A stretch of 64,000 nt of DNA from Eretmocerus hayati (GCA_029851415.1 CM056744.1:86088907-86152906); one strand, 5' to 3'; counted from the first letter of the stretch, positions 1 through 12,698 are shown. The notes: generated by a model not told the origin, from the letters alone. Made by a program: numbers and translations.

Positions 1-961
1 ATGAGCCACTTGATCGTGATGATGAATTGAATAACCATGCGATATTCGAAATTCTACATCTATCACGAGCACTCCATTTGGACATTTTGATCTGATTTTC
101 CTGCGAGAGCTTTAGAGGAATACAACTCTGACTCAAAATTCAGCGAAACAGTTATTCTTGGCTTGAAGTACACACTTATGGTCGAAACACGGACTTCTTC
201 AATCGTATTTGAGTATGTGATTGAGGAGTCGAGGGGATTTTTGCTACGATTCTCCCCCGGGGCGTAATTTTTCAGAATCTTGTCACTACTGTCAGATGAA
301 GTAACTTTGAAACACCCTTATCAAAATGAATTGTAAGATCACGATGAGCTCAGGTACTCAATTTGAGGTTTTTTAAATACTTGTTGCCACTTGACGTTAG
401 TGGATGAAATAATATCTGCCCTTCTGCCCTTGGCAGTGACTTTTCAGCTATTTAATCAATTTCGAGTCAATTATGCGAGGAAGACATCATTAGAACACAA
501 CTTTTTCTTTTACACATCCGTCAAACTGAAAATGATTTGAGTAGCCACTAAAATGAAGCTGAGGGATGGGAAAACGCGAGTCTTACATACAATAAGTAGA
601 AAACATTGGTTTCAGAACCTAAAAGTTCGAACCCTAGCGTGGCCCTACGAGTCATCTTTTTCACGAGATGTTTCAAAGTTATAAGAGCGTTCCAAATCTG
701 AAGTTACACCAGTCGACAGTATCAAGAATCAATTCATGATAGTCAAGTCCTTGCTGAGAAGTTTCAGATCAAGTAATATCAGTAATGAGAGATTTAGATG
801 CTATTATTCTATAACTGCGTCTTATTTGTACTGTTTGTTCAACAACCGACGAAAAAATTTGACGGCAAATTCTCTTCTCGTTCCCTTCAAAGAATAGTGA
901 TGAATATGCCACGTGAAATTATGTAAAATTTTATTCTGCATGGAGAAGTGAATTTATAAGG
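1..961. other. Intergenic DNA, no gene seen
   Basis: AT-rich sequence with stops in all frames, no splice-bounded coding block and no repeat that I can pair with another part of the window. Confidence 0.5.
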
Positions 962-1898
962 TAAGTGTACCCATCTTTCCCCCATTATGCCATTTCCTCA
1001 ACAACTCTGGTTTACCCTAATGATTTTCAACATCCTTTAGTTTACTTTGAAGCTTGTTTCAAGGCTCTCGGAATGAAACGAGGTACGTTGAAATTCAACA
1101 AACTGGAGTCGAGCTGTCTCAATTTTTCCATAAAGTGATTTCTCAGAGTTTACAAAATGATGTACCCAACTTGCCCCTATTATGCCATTTCCTCAACAAC
1201 TCTGGTCTACCTCAATAATTTCCAACGTATTTTGGCTCATTCTGAAGCTTGTTTTAAGACCATTGAAATGCTCTGAACTACATCTAATTTTGATGAATTG
1301 GAGACGAACTGCCTCAAATTTTCCGAAATAAATGAAGGAATTCAGCAATAAAAGAGTGTTTTTATCGCCGTGCACGCACATTTGGAGCATTTCGCCGGTT
1401 TACAACACTCTTTCAGACTTATTTAGACGCCATAAACACGTTCCGAGCGGTGAAAAAAGTCGTTCTGCACGCCCTTTCGAGATAAACACATGGAGGCATG
1501 TTAAGTACACTCCGATGTTGGCATCCTTGTTTACAAATTGTCTCCGTGTTTTGCACATAAAACAACTCCATATTCGAATTTTGCGATTTTAAAAAATGGA
1601 TTTCGAAGGTCTTGAAACAAGGAATCGAATGCGCTAAGATACGTCGAAATTGGTTGAACTCAAAGAATTTGTCACCGATTTTACTGAACGCAATTCCCTC
1701 GGTGCTTTCTTAGCCGTGCAAACACGAAAAATGGAAAAATCACTTTAAATTTTTTTGGAGAACACAGATGCTATCCGGGGTCGACGCAAACTACTTACTT
1801 TTTCATTTTTTAACATAACAAACGCGAAAAAAAATTGCCGGGGGCCAAGGAGTGCCCATTCCCGAGATCGGCATTTGGGGGCAAGTTGGGTACACTTA
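962..1898. repeat. GTGTACCC-ended dispersed repeat, copy 1
   Basis: The block begins TAAGTGTACCC and ends GGGTACACTTA, so it has short inverted ends followed by an imperfect TTGCCCCC-type continuation. Its first part is duplicated in tandem: the stretch from about 968 recurs at about 1163 with the shared text TTATGCCATTTCCTCAACAA, then both copies drift apart. Its right part (about 1740-1898) resembles 48110-48278, and the part near 1200-1255 resembles 47560-47620, so the same family lies inside the large palindrome arms. No transposase is seen. I read it as a non-autonomous DNA element or a decayed one; the superfamily is not recognised and no clean target duplication is visible. Confidence 0.5.
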
Positions 1899-4110
1899 TC
1901 CTACATCTGTGAATGGGACTTGTAAACGATATTACAAATTATGCTGCTTAGCATACCATAGAGAATTGAATAATCAAGGATAAATGAAGCAAAGCTTTTA
2001 GTATGAAAATACGCTCAAAATTGCTCTCTACAACTGAATTAATAACTCAATCTTAACATCTCTAGAAAGTGCAGAAAACACAATCTACAAGAAGTAACCA
2101 AAATAAACTCACAGAAGAACATCAACAACAAAAAATATCCTCTCACGGTCGATCATCGAACCATAAACTCAAGAATTCCACAATCAATCGGCCACAAACC
2201 TAATGCAGCAAGTCTCTTTCTCTCTCCCTATTACTTATCTTCTACTCCAAAACACCCAAACGCTATCAAACAACAGCTCCAATCTCGCGGAACATTGATT
2301 CGAATCTGCAGTTCTATATATACAACCAAGACGAAGAAGCTATAGCTCAAAAGCAGCAGCATCATCGTCTCACCGATTGACCAATGTCCTTCCGCTCGGC
2401 TGAGTCCAATGAGTTTTTATCCTGTAGACTTTAAGACTCCCAAGCGTTTGATCGGTTGAGTAATTGTGTTTTGTAACGGCGACGGCCAGTCGGGCTGGCA
2501 GGCGTTGGTCAAAGATTTTGTGGTAAGCGAGAAATTTTGGAGACCTGCACAGTAAAGGAATGAGTGGAAGAGGAAAATAAGATACGATAGTATAGTCTTT
2601 TTTTATTTAACAATCTATAAAAGAGCCGATCTAGACGGTAGCTAGGCTTAGTTTTGAGGTGGCAGCGGGGTTGGCGAGTGTGAGCTAAGATATCAAGACT
2701 CTGTTGGTGAAGGAGGTAGACTGGAGGATCGCAAGTCTTGAAAAGTAATCGGATGAAATGGCCGTTAAAGTGAGTGGCTGAAACCCAGTATAGTATATAG
2801 ATATATGTATAGAGTGGTGCAAGGAATGAGCGTGCAAAACACAATTTTATGAACGACGTGAAAATGGATGGTGAGACCCCGGCCTTCTCTCGCTCTCTTC
2901 CTATCCCTCGCGGATCGTAATTGGCCTTTTTATTCGTCACCCGATTCCGGATCGATTCTCGCGCTCTACTGCTGTTACTACGCTTTTGTTGGATTCTCGT
3001 TCCCTTTTGTGTCACTCAGAATATACGTGTAGTACCATACGACATATAAAGCGGGTTACTCGCCTCGCGTTTTTAGACCTCGAGCTTTTTCATTCACTAT
3101 TCTTGGAAAAAAAAACTGGTCAGGATAGAAGGGAAAACGTGAGCCATCCGCTCGTCGTTCCTGTTTGTCCACCGAGAGACCTCATTCATTTTTCATCAAC
3201 CCGATCAGAGAGCAGAGCAGCAGCCTTTAGCCTCACTCTATCTCGTGATGGCCTTCCTCTACTTTTTCGCTGTTATAGCAAACATCTTTTCTATGGCCAG
3301 TGTGGATAGAATGCAGAACATGCGATCGAAAGTAACGGTGGTCGTTGAATTTTTCATTCGCTTTCTGTGAAGGGTATTTTTTTGGTGTCAATATTGGCAG
3401 GACAGATTGCGATTCGAGGCCTCGAGCGATATGTAGCTTTTGATGTTCTGATTGGTGATTTGAGGTATTCTTACTTGAGGAAATTGGAAGTATATTGTTT
3501 GATTGGCAAATTTAGAATGATTTGAGAGTTTTATCGATTGTCAGAGTATTTGAGGCATTCATGATGAGATGATTTCTACTGGGATCAATAAGGTCTGTGA
3601 ATAGGTTAGGTTAGTCAGTTTGCCACTCTGAGTATAGAACTGCACATCGAAATAGTATAAGTGAGGTACTCACTTCAAATTGAGGAATTACCTAATCATT
3701 TTGATACGTTATCCCTGCAGCTGTTCCAGCTCACAGTGAGAAGAATCCCTCACATTTTTTTATCACTTAGTCTGCGTGTAGGTCACGATAGATAAATTCA
3801 CAAAAAAATTCGTATACTCATGAAGCAGAGAATGTACCCAAAATTGATTCCTGAATCTCGTTCCATTTTATTATCTATGGTTTCTACAAAGTTCCATGGT
3901 GGGATGGTATCAAAACTACTATGATTCTGATTATTGTAATGATTACAACCATTCGTGATTGGCATCTCGTGTTGACTTGGATGCAAGAGATGGGGAACAA
4001 AATCATACGAAAATCAGAAATTGATTTTGGCTACCTCCCTGTTATGGAAAATGAAATTTGGCAAGATACTTTTCCACCAGCTCACATCCATCTTACAATA
4101 ATTCTACTGA
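1899..4110. other. Intergenic DNA upstream of the cuticle gene
   Basis: No supported coding exon. It holds a TATA-like site at 2314-2322 and a possible splice donor (GTAAGC) at 2523, described separately, and a CT-rich stretch near 2210-2230. The 168-codon open frame on the minus strand at 2509-3015 has no recognisable domain. Confidence 0.4.
2314..2322 (+). promoter_or_regulatory. Possible TATA box of an upstream exon
   Basis: CTATATATA is followed about 30 bases later by a CAGCAGCAGCATCATC stretch and, at 2523, by a good donor (GTG|GTAAGC). This could be the promoter and first exon of the cuticular gene, which needs an upstream exon. However, no ATG-started open frame reaches that donor in phase: the ATGs at 2384 and 2409 both run into stops first. 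It is only a candidate. Confidence 0.18.
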
Positions 4111-4438
4111 CAAGGAGAGGTCATCACATCCGGATCACGGATTTGGCTCAAACTTTGGAAATAGTCATCTTTCAGTGCCAAAAGATGAAGCCCAATATTA
4201 CAGACCCTAACGCTCAAGTGTTTACCAGCTGCAGCCCCAAACATTAGCATTGTCCATATAGGCCCATGTTAAAAATGGTCCATATTGGTATACCTAAAAT
4301 GCTAACATACTTGGCTATATCTCGAAAACGTTTGAGCGTTAGGGTCTATAATTCTGGATATCGTCTTTTTGTGCTAAAAGAAGACTATTCCCAGAGTTTC
4401 AACCAAATTTGTGATCCGGATGAGATGACCTCTCCTGG
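4111..4438. mobile_element. 328-bp MITE with GGAGAGGTCATCACATCC ends, copy A
   Basis: The two ends are inverted copies (left GGAGAGGTCATCACATCCGG, right CCGGATGAGATGACCTCTCC), and the inner part continues the palindrome around the repeated words CCCTAACGCTCAA and TTGAGCGTTAGGG. A second copy of exactly the same length lies at 20443-20770. The flanks are TGA and CGA, a weak match to a 3-bp duplication. There is no coding capacity. The 3-bp TAA duplication at copy B suggests a PIF/Harbinger-type (Tourist-like) element; that assignment is inference. Confidence 0.75.
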
Positions 4439-4477
4439 CGAGTCATTGTGATGTCACGGAATAACATTGGTTTCTAA

Positions 4478-4569
4478 CCTCCTTCAAGATCTTTCTAACG
4501 TCCTTCGAGACCAAATAATCAACTCATATATTAAACATCAAGGACGAAGAATCTACAAAATTACTCATG
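4478..4569. repeat. Dispersed repeat matching 28238-28331 in reverse
   Basis: The words CTTCAAGATC, GAGACCAAATAATCAAC, ATATTAAACATCAAGGACG and ATTACTCATG occur in the same order as in the reverse complement of 28238-28331. In the distal copy this sequence forms one arm of a longer hairpin. Only one arm is present here, so this looks like a partial or solo copy. Confidence 0.55.
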
Positions 4570-6115
4570 GTTTCTAACCTTGTTTCACATGAATATGTTC
4601 AATTAGAATCTCTTCCGGTGATATCTTGAAAAAACCAATGAGTCCGAGAAATAAGTTCAAAGGTCTATGTGCAGTCTTTATAAAGGGTGATCTCTCGTGA
4701 GCAACGATGAGTTTTTTTTCAAATTCTAACCATCTCAAGCCTTGATTCCGGTTGTGAACTTCGTGACGAATGAACAATTGTTGCTGATGTCATGTTTAAT
4801 CTGAAGAAGAATTAGCCACTGTTTTATCATATTGTTATTGTAGTATTCATTGAAATCACAATCTTCATGGATCACACTAATCATACTATGACTATTAATA
4901 CTACTGTGTTTGTTGTCTAAATGGGGTCCAAAAGCTAAAAAATTTGAAATACAGAAAAAGAAAACTGCCACGAAAGTGATTGAATCTAACCAATGAATAC
5001 GAAATTGAGGGGTCTCAGAGATATCGAGGGATTCTGCGTTTGTCTTTGTTACTTTGCGAAGGAGATAAGTCTGCTATTGAGTCGTGATTTGTTACAGAAT
5101 AAGCGTGATTCATTTTCACAGTTGATTGGGTTCACAGTAGAATCATGATGAGTATCACTTACATTGTAATGAATTTGAATTTCCAGAAAGCAATGGCCTA
5201 GCAAGTTGAAATGTTATCGAAAAGTATAGAGGCCACTCGTTTCAACTTTTTGTGATGGAAAATATTCTTAAGAGCATGATATACTCATAAATTCCAACGA
5301 TTTCCTCAAAAAGTTTCAAGAATCTTGCCTCCTCCGCCCTCCTAGTACACTTTAATACTTGGTTTCTTGGGTTCAAAGAAAACTTGAGAGTTGACCCAGA
5401 ATGCTCTTGAAGTGAGAATGATGTGTCAAAAGCAACACTTGTGACTGGAAAATCTACGCGTGATCGAAATTATGAAAATTACGAGTATCAGCTTTTCTGG
5501 AAACTTTCGTGCAGTAACTCCGAGTCTGAATCTGTATGGAAAATCTTCTAAGAAGGAAAAGAGTAATCAGTAATTACTTAGAAACAACTTCCTCATAAGG
5601 AAGAAGATTGATTATGAATATGTAGTAGTCAATCGTTATCAGACTTCTGCTCTCCGTGGGATGAATACGTTAGGACTGAGTGAGATCCACGAGGCGATTG
5701 GTTGAATCAGTGAGGGATGATTAGTACATGGAATTTCGTTTTTCGAGTGGAACATTTCATGATTTCTCATCAATAATTCGGCAGACGGATAACATTTTGC
5801 GCGAGTATAACGCAGATCCATACTACCCGACGAGTTTTCCATTTCAATCCCGAGGGGCAATTTTGATGAAATTCTGATGAAAGCGATTCAAATGTGAAAT
5901 TTGATGATTTTCTCATCTGAGCAATCGAGTGTCTTACTGCACCCATCACAATGAGTGTTTGTAAAAAATTTATTCTTCCTTCGCCGTTGATTCAAGTCTA
6001 TCCGATGCTGAAGTATATTCAAGTCTCCTGCTCATCAAAATGCAATAATGTCAAAATAAATCAACTCGCAATCTCATAAATCAAGCTAGCATGAAACTAA
6101 ATTTCTGCATCACAG
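4570..6115. other. Intergenic or first intron of the cuticle gene
   Basis: No repeat or coding block recognised. The last bases form a plausible 3' splice site: a branch-like ACTAAAT at 6096-6102, a short pyrimidine-rich run, then CACAG ending at 6115. An in-frame TAA at 6098-6100 shows the coding frame cannot extend upstream without splicing. Confidence 0.45.
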
Positions 6116-8398
6116 TTGCATCTGCTCTTCAATTTCCTGCTCCTGATCTTGTGCCTCGCTATGCAGCAAAATAGCAACATCTCAGCAGAAGCCGGTCACG
6201 CCCACTCGTTTCAGCATTTTCACGGTCCGGTTCACGGCGACGACAAGGAGGTCATGTGGCTGGATAAACACGGAAAACAGCACCGGGACTACGAAGCACC
6301 AGCTCATTACGAATTTGCCTACGGCGTACAGGACCACCATACCGGTGATTATCACGGACAAAAAGAGCAAAGAGATGGTTAGTAAAGTCTCCCATTACCT
6401 ACCTGTTAGCTTCGTTTTTTCCTTGATCGAGTAAAACTACTGGCACTGATGTTAGCCTTGACTTTTCTTTGAAAATCGCGACGAGGATCTTTCTGTGGAA
6501 AATAAACTTTGTTAGGACTGAATTTTCCCTGGCAAAGGAAATAGGATAGTGGATACGACGAAAAAAAAAAAAGATGATGACGATGTGGCCAAAGGGTGAC
6601 CAAAACCCTTTGACTCTAGTAGCAGTGAGTTTACACTAGAAGAAGTTGTGGTAAGGGATATGGATGGATTTTCTGGTGGATTTTATTTGACGTTGAGCGC
6701 GTGGAAACTGCAGCTTCTTGATATTGCGAGTTGGCTACGATGGAAGGGTCTCGTTTTTCGAGTTGAAATATAGAGAAAGAGAGAGAAAGAGAAATGTTTG
6801 GAGCTAGACAGCTAGGCAGTCGACGACGTAGACGTGTCAGAGAGATGGAGGACAGACGGTAATGAAAGTTTGCGGAATGTTTTCTGTCGCCGGATAAGTG
6901 GTTTCAGTGGAATGAAAACGTTGAAACATTGATCCCCGAATATTGACAATGTTATATACGAGGTGATGAGCGTACCTTTTACTTTCAAGGTACGATCGCA
7001 ACAGGCTTTCAAGGGGCGTTTCAGAGTATTTGATACTCTGAAAAGCCCTTGGTTCTGCAATGGGCCATTATGGAATCCAAGAATCGGCCCAGTACAGAAA
7101 TACTATTCTGATTTCAGCTCTGACACTATGTGATGCCTGAATTGGCATAATTTTCCGCTCGAACTCACTTTTTGATGGTTCATTATACTTTTTTGAGATT
7201 TTATTGGAGTCAGGAACTGTGATCAAAGAAGTCCAGACAACCTTTACACGAGCTCCGAAATTACGGTCTATTTTCAAAAATATCCTATCTTCTAGCCATT
7301 CAAACGAACATCAAATTTTCATCCATTGCCGCGAGAATTCAGGACGCTGATATTGGAAATTGACTCCCATCTTCGAAGGGAATGGGACAGTGCATTTATT
7401 CATGATCGAATTTCATTGCTGTATGCTCTAGAAGACACGACGAATTTCTCCAATTACTAAATACAGAATTAATTGATTCAAATTATTGAAGTTCGTAAAA
7501 ACTCGATTCCGTTTGGACGAGAATAACGCAGATGGAAACAAAGGTGGAGAGCATACTCTCATCCATGCTTCGATCGAATCTTTCTGAATTTTCGACACAG
7601 AATTTCGAGCTATTTTCTCAGCGTAATTTCTTGATAAAACTCTATCTTCCCGGGATAGCGAGTATTAATGATGCGATTATATAACCTTTGTCGTACGGTT
7701 GCCGCCATGAAGGAACATAAGTATGGCTAAATTCGTTTTAACTTCAATAGGCTTACGAAGAAATTTGGATGAATTCTGAGAAATGTTTGAGTATTTGACA
7801 ATTTCTTTGCCGTATCAAAGCTCGACAGGGGTTACATTCCGGAAAAATTCAAAACCAGTAGCTCAGTATTCATCACCGTAGTCTTAACTCAATTTAAATA
7901 TGTATTTCAATATGGAAGGGGATTTTTGTACAAGCGATTTGATCTCGTGCTGAATGTGTTGAGCCAACTATCCTTTCAGGGCACGCATGGAATTTGAATC
8001 CATTCTGGAAATGATGTCCTGATCTATTGAGATTGGAATCTCGCGCTTCCATGAAGTCAGTATACGCAACAACTGACCTGACGGTATCCTTCAAAATCAT
8101 AGATGATAATTTCTATAAATCATAGATGAGCAATTCTAAGATATCTCAATCGTGATAGTAAACACAAGTAACAGCCAGCAATCGTTCCAATTCACACTGA
8201 TTTCAAATTTCAGGTAAAGCAGTGGCCGGCGAATACACAGTAAAAGAGCCGGATGGCAATATCAGAACTGTAAAATATCACGCTGACGAGGACGGATTTC
8301 ATGCTGTAGTACACAATAGTCGTGGGAACGATCGTCAGAATACTGTTGGAGGCGGTGGTGGTAGTGGTAGTGGCACCAGTTACGATGACGAGAGCTGA
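6116..8398 (+). CDS. RR-2 cuticular protein, two visible exons (initiator exon missing)
   Basis: Structural protein of the chitinous exoskeleton, secreted by epidermal cells; the extended Rebers-Riddiford domain binds chitin. Visible exons are 6116-6377 and 8214-8398, split within a glycine codon (G|GT). The donor is GTTAGT at 6378 and the acceptor is TTTCAG ending at 8213. They encode 148 residues. Residues 1-16 are a hydrophobic secretion signal (LLFNFLLLILCLA core). Residues 28-64 are His-rich. Residues 65-121 form the RR-2 domain: YEFAYGVQDHHTGD, then KEQRDGKAVAGEYTVKEPDG, then RTVKYHADEDGF and HAVV. A Gly/Ser tail ends in YDDES and a TGA. The first visible codon is TTG and an in-frame TAA lies just upstream, so the true ATG must sit in an upstream exon ending in phase 0, which I could not identify. 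The domain is intact with no frameshift, so the gene is probably functional. The family is certain; the orthologue is not. Confidence 0.93.
6378..8213 (+). other. Intron of the cuticular protein gene
   Basis: An 1,836-bp phase-1 intron with GT-AG ends that interrupts the RR-2 domain between RDG and KAVAG. It contains an A-run at 6561-6572 and a GA-rich stretch near 6770-6795. No nested gene or transposon end was recognised. Confidence 0.85.
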
Positions 8399-9980
8399 GC
8401 ACGCAAGAGAGTTCAATATCAGTCAAACGGGAAGGAAATCCCTTTTGAACCTCACCACTACCAAAGATTAATCGATACTTGCTTGATAATGTGGCGATTA
8501 TTATCAACGAACTTCGCGTAGCACAGCAAAGCCTGTCTTTCATCCTCGATCTTTGAGGTTGAGTGCTATTCACGAAGACGTTGCATATTCTAAACTGTAG
8601 TGTGCACATATTTGTACATACACTGTCGACAAGCCACCTAATTGATTACGTATGATCCGCCGTGACATTGAGAATATATATATATATGTGGGTACGTGTC
8701 TTGGCTCGGCCCGTTCGACGTTGCCATGGCATGATAATTGACTGATGCGCGAGTACCTTGATCAACACTGAAGTTGTTGAACAGTGTATTATAAATGCAA
8801 GCTCATCTATCCTGTTTGGAGCTCGGCAGAATCATCTTCCGTGGATATTTTTCATAATGCTACAAGATCTCACCATACATGTCTTTAACAAACATGGAAT
8901 GATCTGAATAGCATGCTAACTAAAGACTCTGATAAGGACAGCATGAATGATTCCATGAATTGATGAATGACTCCTTCAATATACAGCCAATGACTCCAAT
9001 GAGTATACACTGTCGGTCTTCACCTAAAATCTTTTCCTTTAATTTTGTGAGGTGCACCGTCAGGCTCTATTTGCCCCTAGAGGACATTATCTGGGCTGAT
9101 TTTGGGGGTTTTTTGGCAAATTTTGATATGACATCATTCATTTTTATCCTCGTGGATTTGGATCTTGCCAATCTTAGCTTGAGGAAGTGTGAATTTTGAT
9201 GATTTTTGAGAGGATTTTCCGGTTCATGCAAGTTTGAGTCACACAAATATTTTGGTATGGAACTTGTGAAAACTGGAAGTACAAGTTCAGTGCTTCAGAA
9301 TCCGTTTCTAAACGTCTCTTTACGCTTCTCTCACCCCGAGCTATGGAATTTCTTGCGAGGAAAGATTTTTTCGCACAAGCACCCAAATTCAAGAAAGACC
9401 GAGAAACGTGATTTATGGAAAATGTCATATTCGTTTCTGGTATCTGCCTTCTTCATCATCACCGCGCGAACGAGGAACCCGTGAAAGATGCCCTACAAAG
9501 TGAATTTTCTCGTCAATTCTAAATATGGGTGCTAGTTTTTGTGGAGAAACTCTTCTCGAAAAGAATGTCGTAGGTCGGACTAGGAGTAACGTGGATGGAC
9601 CTTCGTGACCGTATTTTGAGGCTCCAGACTTGAACTTGGAGGCATTACGAGTCCCGTGCAAATACATTCATGTGCCGCTGACTTGCAGGAGCCAGAAAGT
9701 TCTCTCAAAAATCTGTGGAACTGATCCATTCTTGAGCCAAGATTGGCAAGATCCGGATCTGTGTGGACAAGAACTAATCATGCAATTTCAATAACGTGGA
9801 AAAGACTTCAAAACAAACTCAGATGGAATCCTTTTTAGGTTAAGTAGCACCGAGTAGTGCAACTCACAAAATTGAGAAAAAAAATTTTGGGTGAGCTTAA
9901 ACTTCTCACCGATGGTGCACATGCGCCAATTTTATATAAAAATATGATCAGAAGTGTACCCATACTAAATCACCCCAAAT
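8399..9980. other. 3' flank of the cuticle gene and intergenic DNA
   Basis: The first few hundred bases after the stop are presumably 3' untranslated sequence. I see no clean AATAAA. A short TA run lies near 8675-8687 and an ATTATAAATG word at 8789. The rest shows no coding domain or paired repeat. Confidence 0.4.
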
Positions 9981-11451
9981 ATGGTAATATATTTCGAGAG
10001 AGCGAATACCAACCCTTCATGCGATGATCTTTTTCATGTTTCAATTTATTGTTCGATAATTTGTGAATCATCTGCATCACGATTCGAATGCATATCACTA
10101 CTAGTAATTGAATGGAGCCCTGTGAAATCGATAAGGAAGATTTTCGGTAACTCCATCTTGATTATTTCAAGAAACGTTCCTTGTGAACTTTTTGCTCATT
10201 TGGAATGTTTAACAATACAATATGGTTACTCTCAAGGAAGCGTTTACTATTTAACCTGATGAGTAATATTCTAGGTATGATTATATCTCTCATATAATTT
10301 CCACATATGAGGTTGAAGTATATCTCAGAGTTGAGTAGCACATATCATTGATTTTTATCAATACTTTCGTTTTAATCGGAATATAGCGAGAAGAATTCAT
10401 ATTTGCAACGGCTAATTCTCTTAGTTCCAATATTGGTATCACACTGACTCGTGGTTTAGATATCTTTGGTTATACTCATTCTCTTACAGATGTAATCGTT
10501 ATCTATTAGTTTACGATTGTTCGATGTTTCTATTCCACCATATTTTCCTCTGGCTTGTGTGATCAAGATGGGTGAGGTTTTGGTTAGTAAGATTTTATAT
10601 TGATTGCCACCTATTTCCAAGGATATTCTCCAAATCTGGATCACATCGTAACTCAAAGTTCAAGTTATAAGAAATTCTTGAGATGCAATTCACGCGTGAT
10701 CCATTCATATACACAACCAACTCAGGAACGTTCAGGTATGTGATGTGGTGAGATATATCAATATGAATGAGGATATCGAGTGAACATTTGAAATCTTTAC
10801 CATATGCTGCTCATATTCTTCGCTCCTAAGCTTCAATTTTCCCAAAGATATCATCAGAAGTAGTTAGTTCGCTATGACTCAATACACTGATGCTATCGGT
10901 TCTACCTGCTAATTTTCATTACTGCACAATCTGTGCAACGTTCCAGCTATATTCCATAGATGAAACGTCACTCTTACAGTTAGTTTATGGCTCAGAATAC
11001 TTTGATAGTAGGTTTGATATCCACTACAAGGGATGAGACCTTCGTATCGATTGGTTGACTCCAAATTCTACTCTTAGAATTAAAATCCTTGATCTCTCAG
11101 TGTGAGCTTATTGATATGTTCACATTTCAAGTTATTGTTTATTTTAGAATTGAATTGTGATGTGAAATTTGAGAGTATTTATGTGTATATAGTTTTCGAT
11201 TTGAGAAGGACTATGAAATAAAGCGGAAACGTCGCACGAGTTGTGAAATAATAAAAAGTATATCAAGAAAAACCTATAGCTTCCACGTATTGATTCAACG
11301 ACGATCTTGCGATAGAATATTCGTGAAAGATGTTTGCTATGTTACGCAGATGACTGTATGATTTGCCTATTTTGGACTTGTGATATTTTGCATTTGAGTT
11401 CGAGAGTAGTGCCCGTAGGATTTAATGGAGCTGACCGATCAGATGGAATAC

Positions 11452-11810
11452 TTATCTTCTGAATATGTAGTGGGTTGTCAAAATGAGATCCTTGTTGGCA
11501 CTAAAAATTTCTAGCCTCTTGTAAGATAATTTCATATCATCAGATAAGGTGAAGTTCGAATTCTTGACGAAGATATGTTTCGGATGTTCCAGAAACTTGC
11601 TCAATATAATTCCTTGTTTGATCATATCTTTCATATCAATGCTGTCGACAATCGCCTATCAGACATCCATGAATAGATGTGCCGTCCTCACTTCACATTC
11701 AATGATATTCGTGTCTAGTTCTCAAATATCATATTCAACGGCTACTGATAAGTGTAGCAAGATCAGAACGAGGAGCAACGTCTGAGGAAAGAGAAGAAAG
11801 TTCGTCGTGC
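11452..11810 (-). pseudogene. Possible env-like remnant downstream of integrase
   Basis: After the integrase remnant the minus strand encodes, in broken frames, a short leucine-rich segment (LLLVLILLHLSVA) shaped like a signal peptide. About 50 residues later, beginning at 11634, comes an open piece starting MKDMIKQGI. The position, after pol and led by a signal peptide, fits the envelope gene of insect errantiviruses. No diagnostic cleavage site or fusion peptide is recognised, so this is a position-based suggestion only. Confidence 0.22.
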
Positions 11811-12073
11811 AATCGTTCAATTTGGTAGTTGATCTTCCTTATATTATTATGGTGTCTCATAGAACTTTGCTGTGTACAAAATGAACGAAATATGATATTC
11901 GGGTTCTATTCTTTTGATAATCGCAGGTCCGACCATGTTGTCGCCCAATTTGAAGGGAACCTTGTAACCTTCGTTTTGGAAGTAACTAGCTGACTGTATA
12001 TCATCTATTATTGAACGTTCTCCCTCTCCTCTCCATGAATTCTCTAAAATATTCGGTCAGCCCCATATTATAT

Positions 12074-12424
12074 CTACCGATCAAATTCCCTGGATCTTGT
12101 CGAAACTCCAAGATTCTGATCTTCCTGCTGTAAAATGGATCTATATCCTGTAGTTTTGTGGGTTGTTCCTTTATAATCGTTGATTACCTTTATGAGGTCG
12201 TTTCCTGCATAATCTTCAAATAAGAATGCCTCAATCATCCGGTGTTCTAATGAACCAATACAGTTTCCTACGATGCTGTTGGATTGAGGGTTCATAGGAC
12301 TCGTCTTGATACACCCCACATGATATTCTTTCATAGTGCCCAAGAACAAGTGTGAGTTAAGAATGGCATAATTATCAGGGATGATTCTCTTGGGCTCATC
12401 AAAGAATAGAATATGTTCTTCCAA
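12074..12424 (-). pseudogene. Integrase catalytic-core remnant (NPQSN region)
   Basis: About 116 codons. An EPKRIIPDNYAILNS stretch corresponds to the second catalytic Asp region (usually P..i.sDnG..F), and TSPMNPQSNSIVG matches the conserved stretch leading to the catalytic Glu of retroviral and Ty3/Gypsy integrases. The Glu that should follow the NPQSNGxVE motif is not preserved (VGN), so the active site is broken. The tail contains INDYKGTTHKTTGYR, similar to the N-T-H-x-x-T-G segment of these integrases. Confident as an integrase relic, not as to the exact clade. Confidence 0.58.
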
Positions 12425-12503
12425 CTGATGTATGCTTCGTTTTTTCCTGCCGAAGTACTCTCATGGCAAAAAATAGGCCTTTGTCGAGGGTAAGTAGATA
12501 CTC

Positions 12504-12698
12504 TCATCTAGTTCCGAGGGTTTTTGCATGGTCAATGTACCACTCTCTGTTGATCTCTGTTGGGGCTGGTATGAAGGCACTTGCTGCTCGGAATCTCCGC
12601 TGCAGTTTTCTGGAGGAAATCTCTTCGCTTTCTATCAAGTTATCGATTCCTTTCCTCACAAATCTCCAATAATACTTCTCCATAAGATTCTGATACAC
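12504..12698 (-). pseudogene. Integrase N-terminal remnant (YWRFVRKGI region)
   Basis: The piece contains YYWRFVRKGIDNLI, which resembles the tyrosine-tryptophan segment that follows the His pair of the integrase zinc-binding (H2C2) domain in Ty3/Gypsy and related elements. The expected downstream CxxC pair is missing, and the linker ends in REWYIDHAK, placed like the start of the catalytic core. A stop follows. The next integrase piece (12074-12424) lies downstream in another broken segment. The match is by pattern only and the protein cannot be functional. Confidence 0.45.

Noticed and set aside
2509..3015. 168-codon minus-strand open frame
   Set aside because: Longest single frame in the window, but no domain, no signal peptide, no splice context and a composition like translated noncoding DNA.
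6091..6165. ATG at 6091 just before the cuticle exon
   Set aside because: It is in a different frame from the signal peptide and RR-2 domain and reaches a stop after about 27 codons; the ACTAAAT next to it fits a branch site instead.
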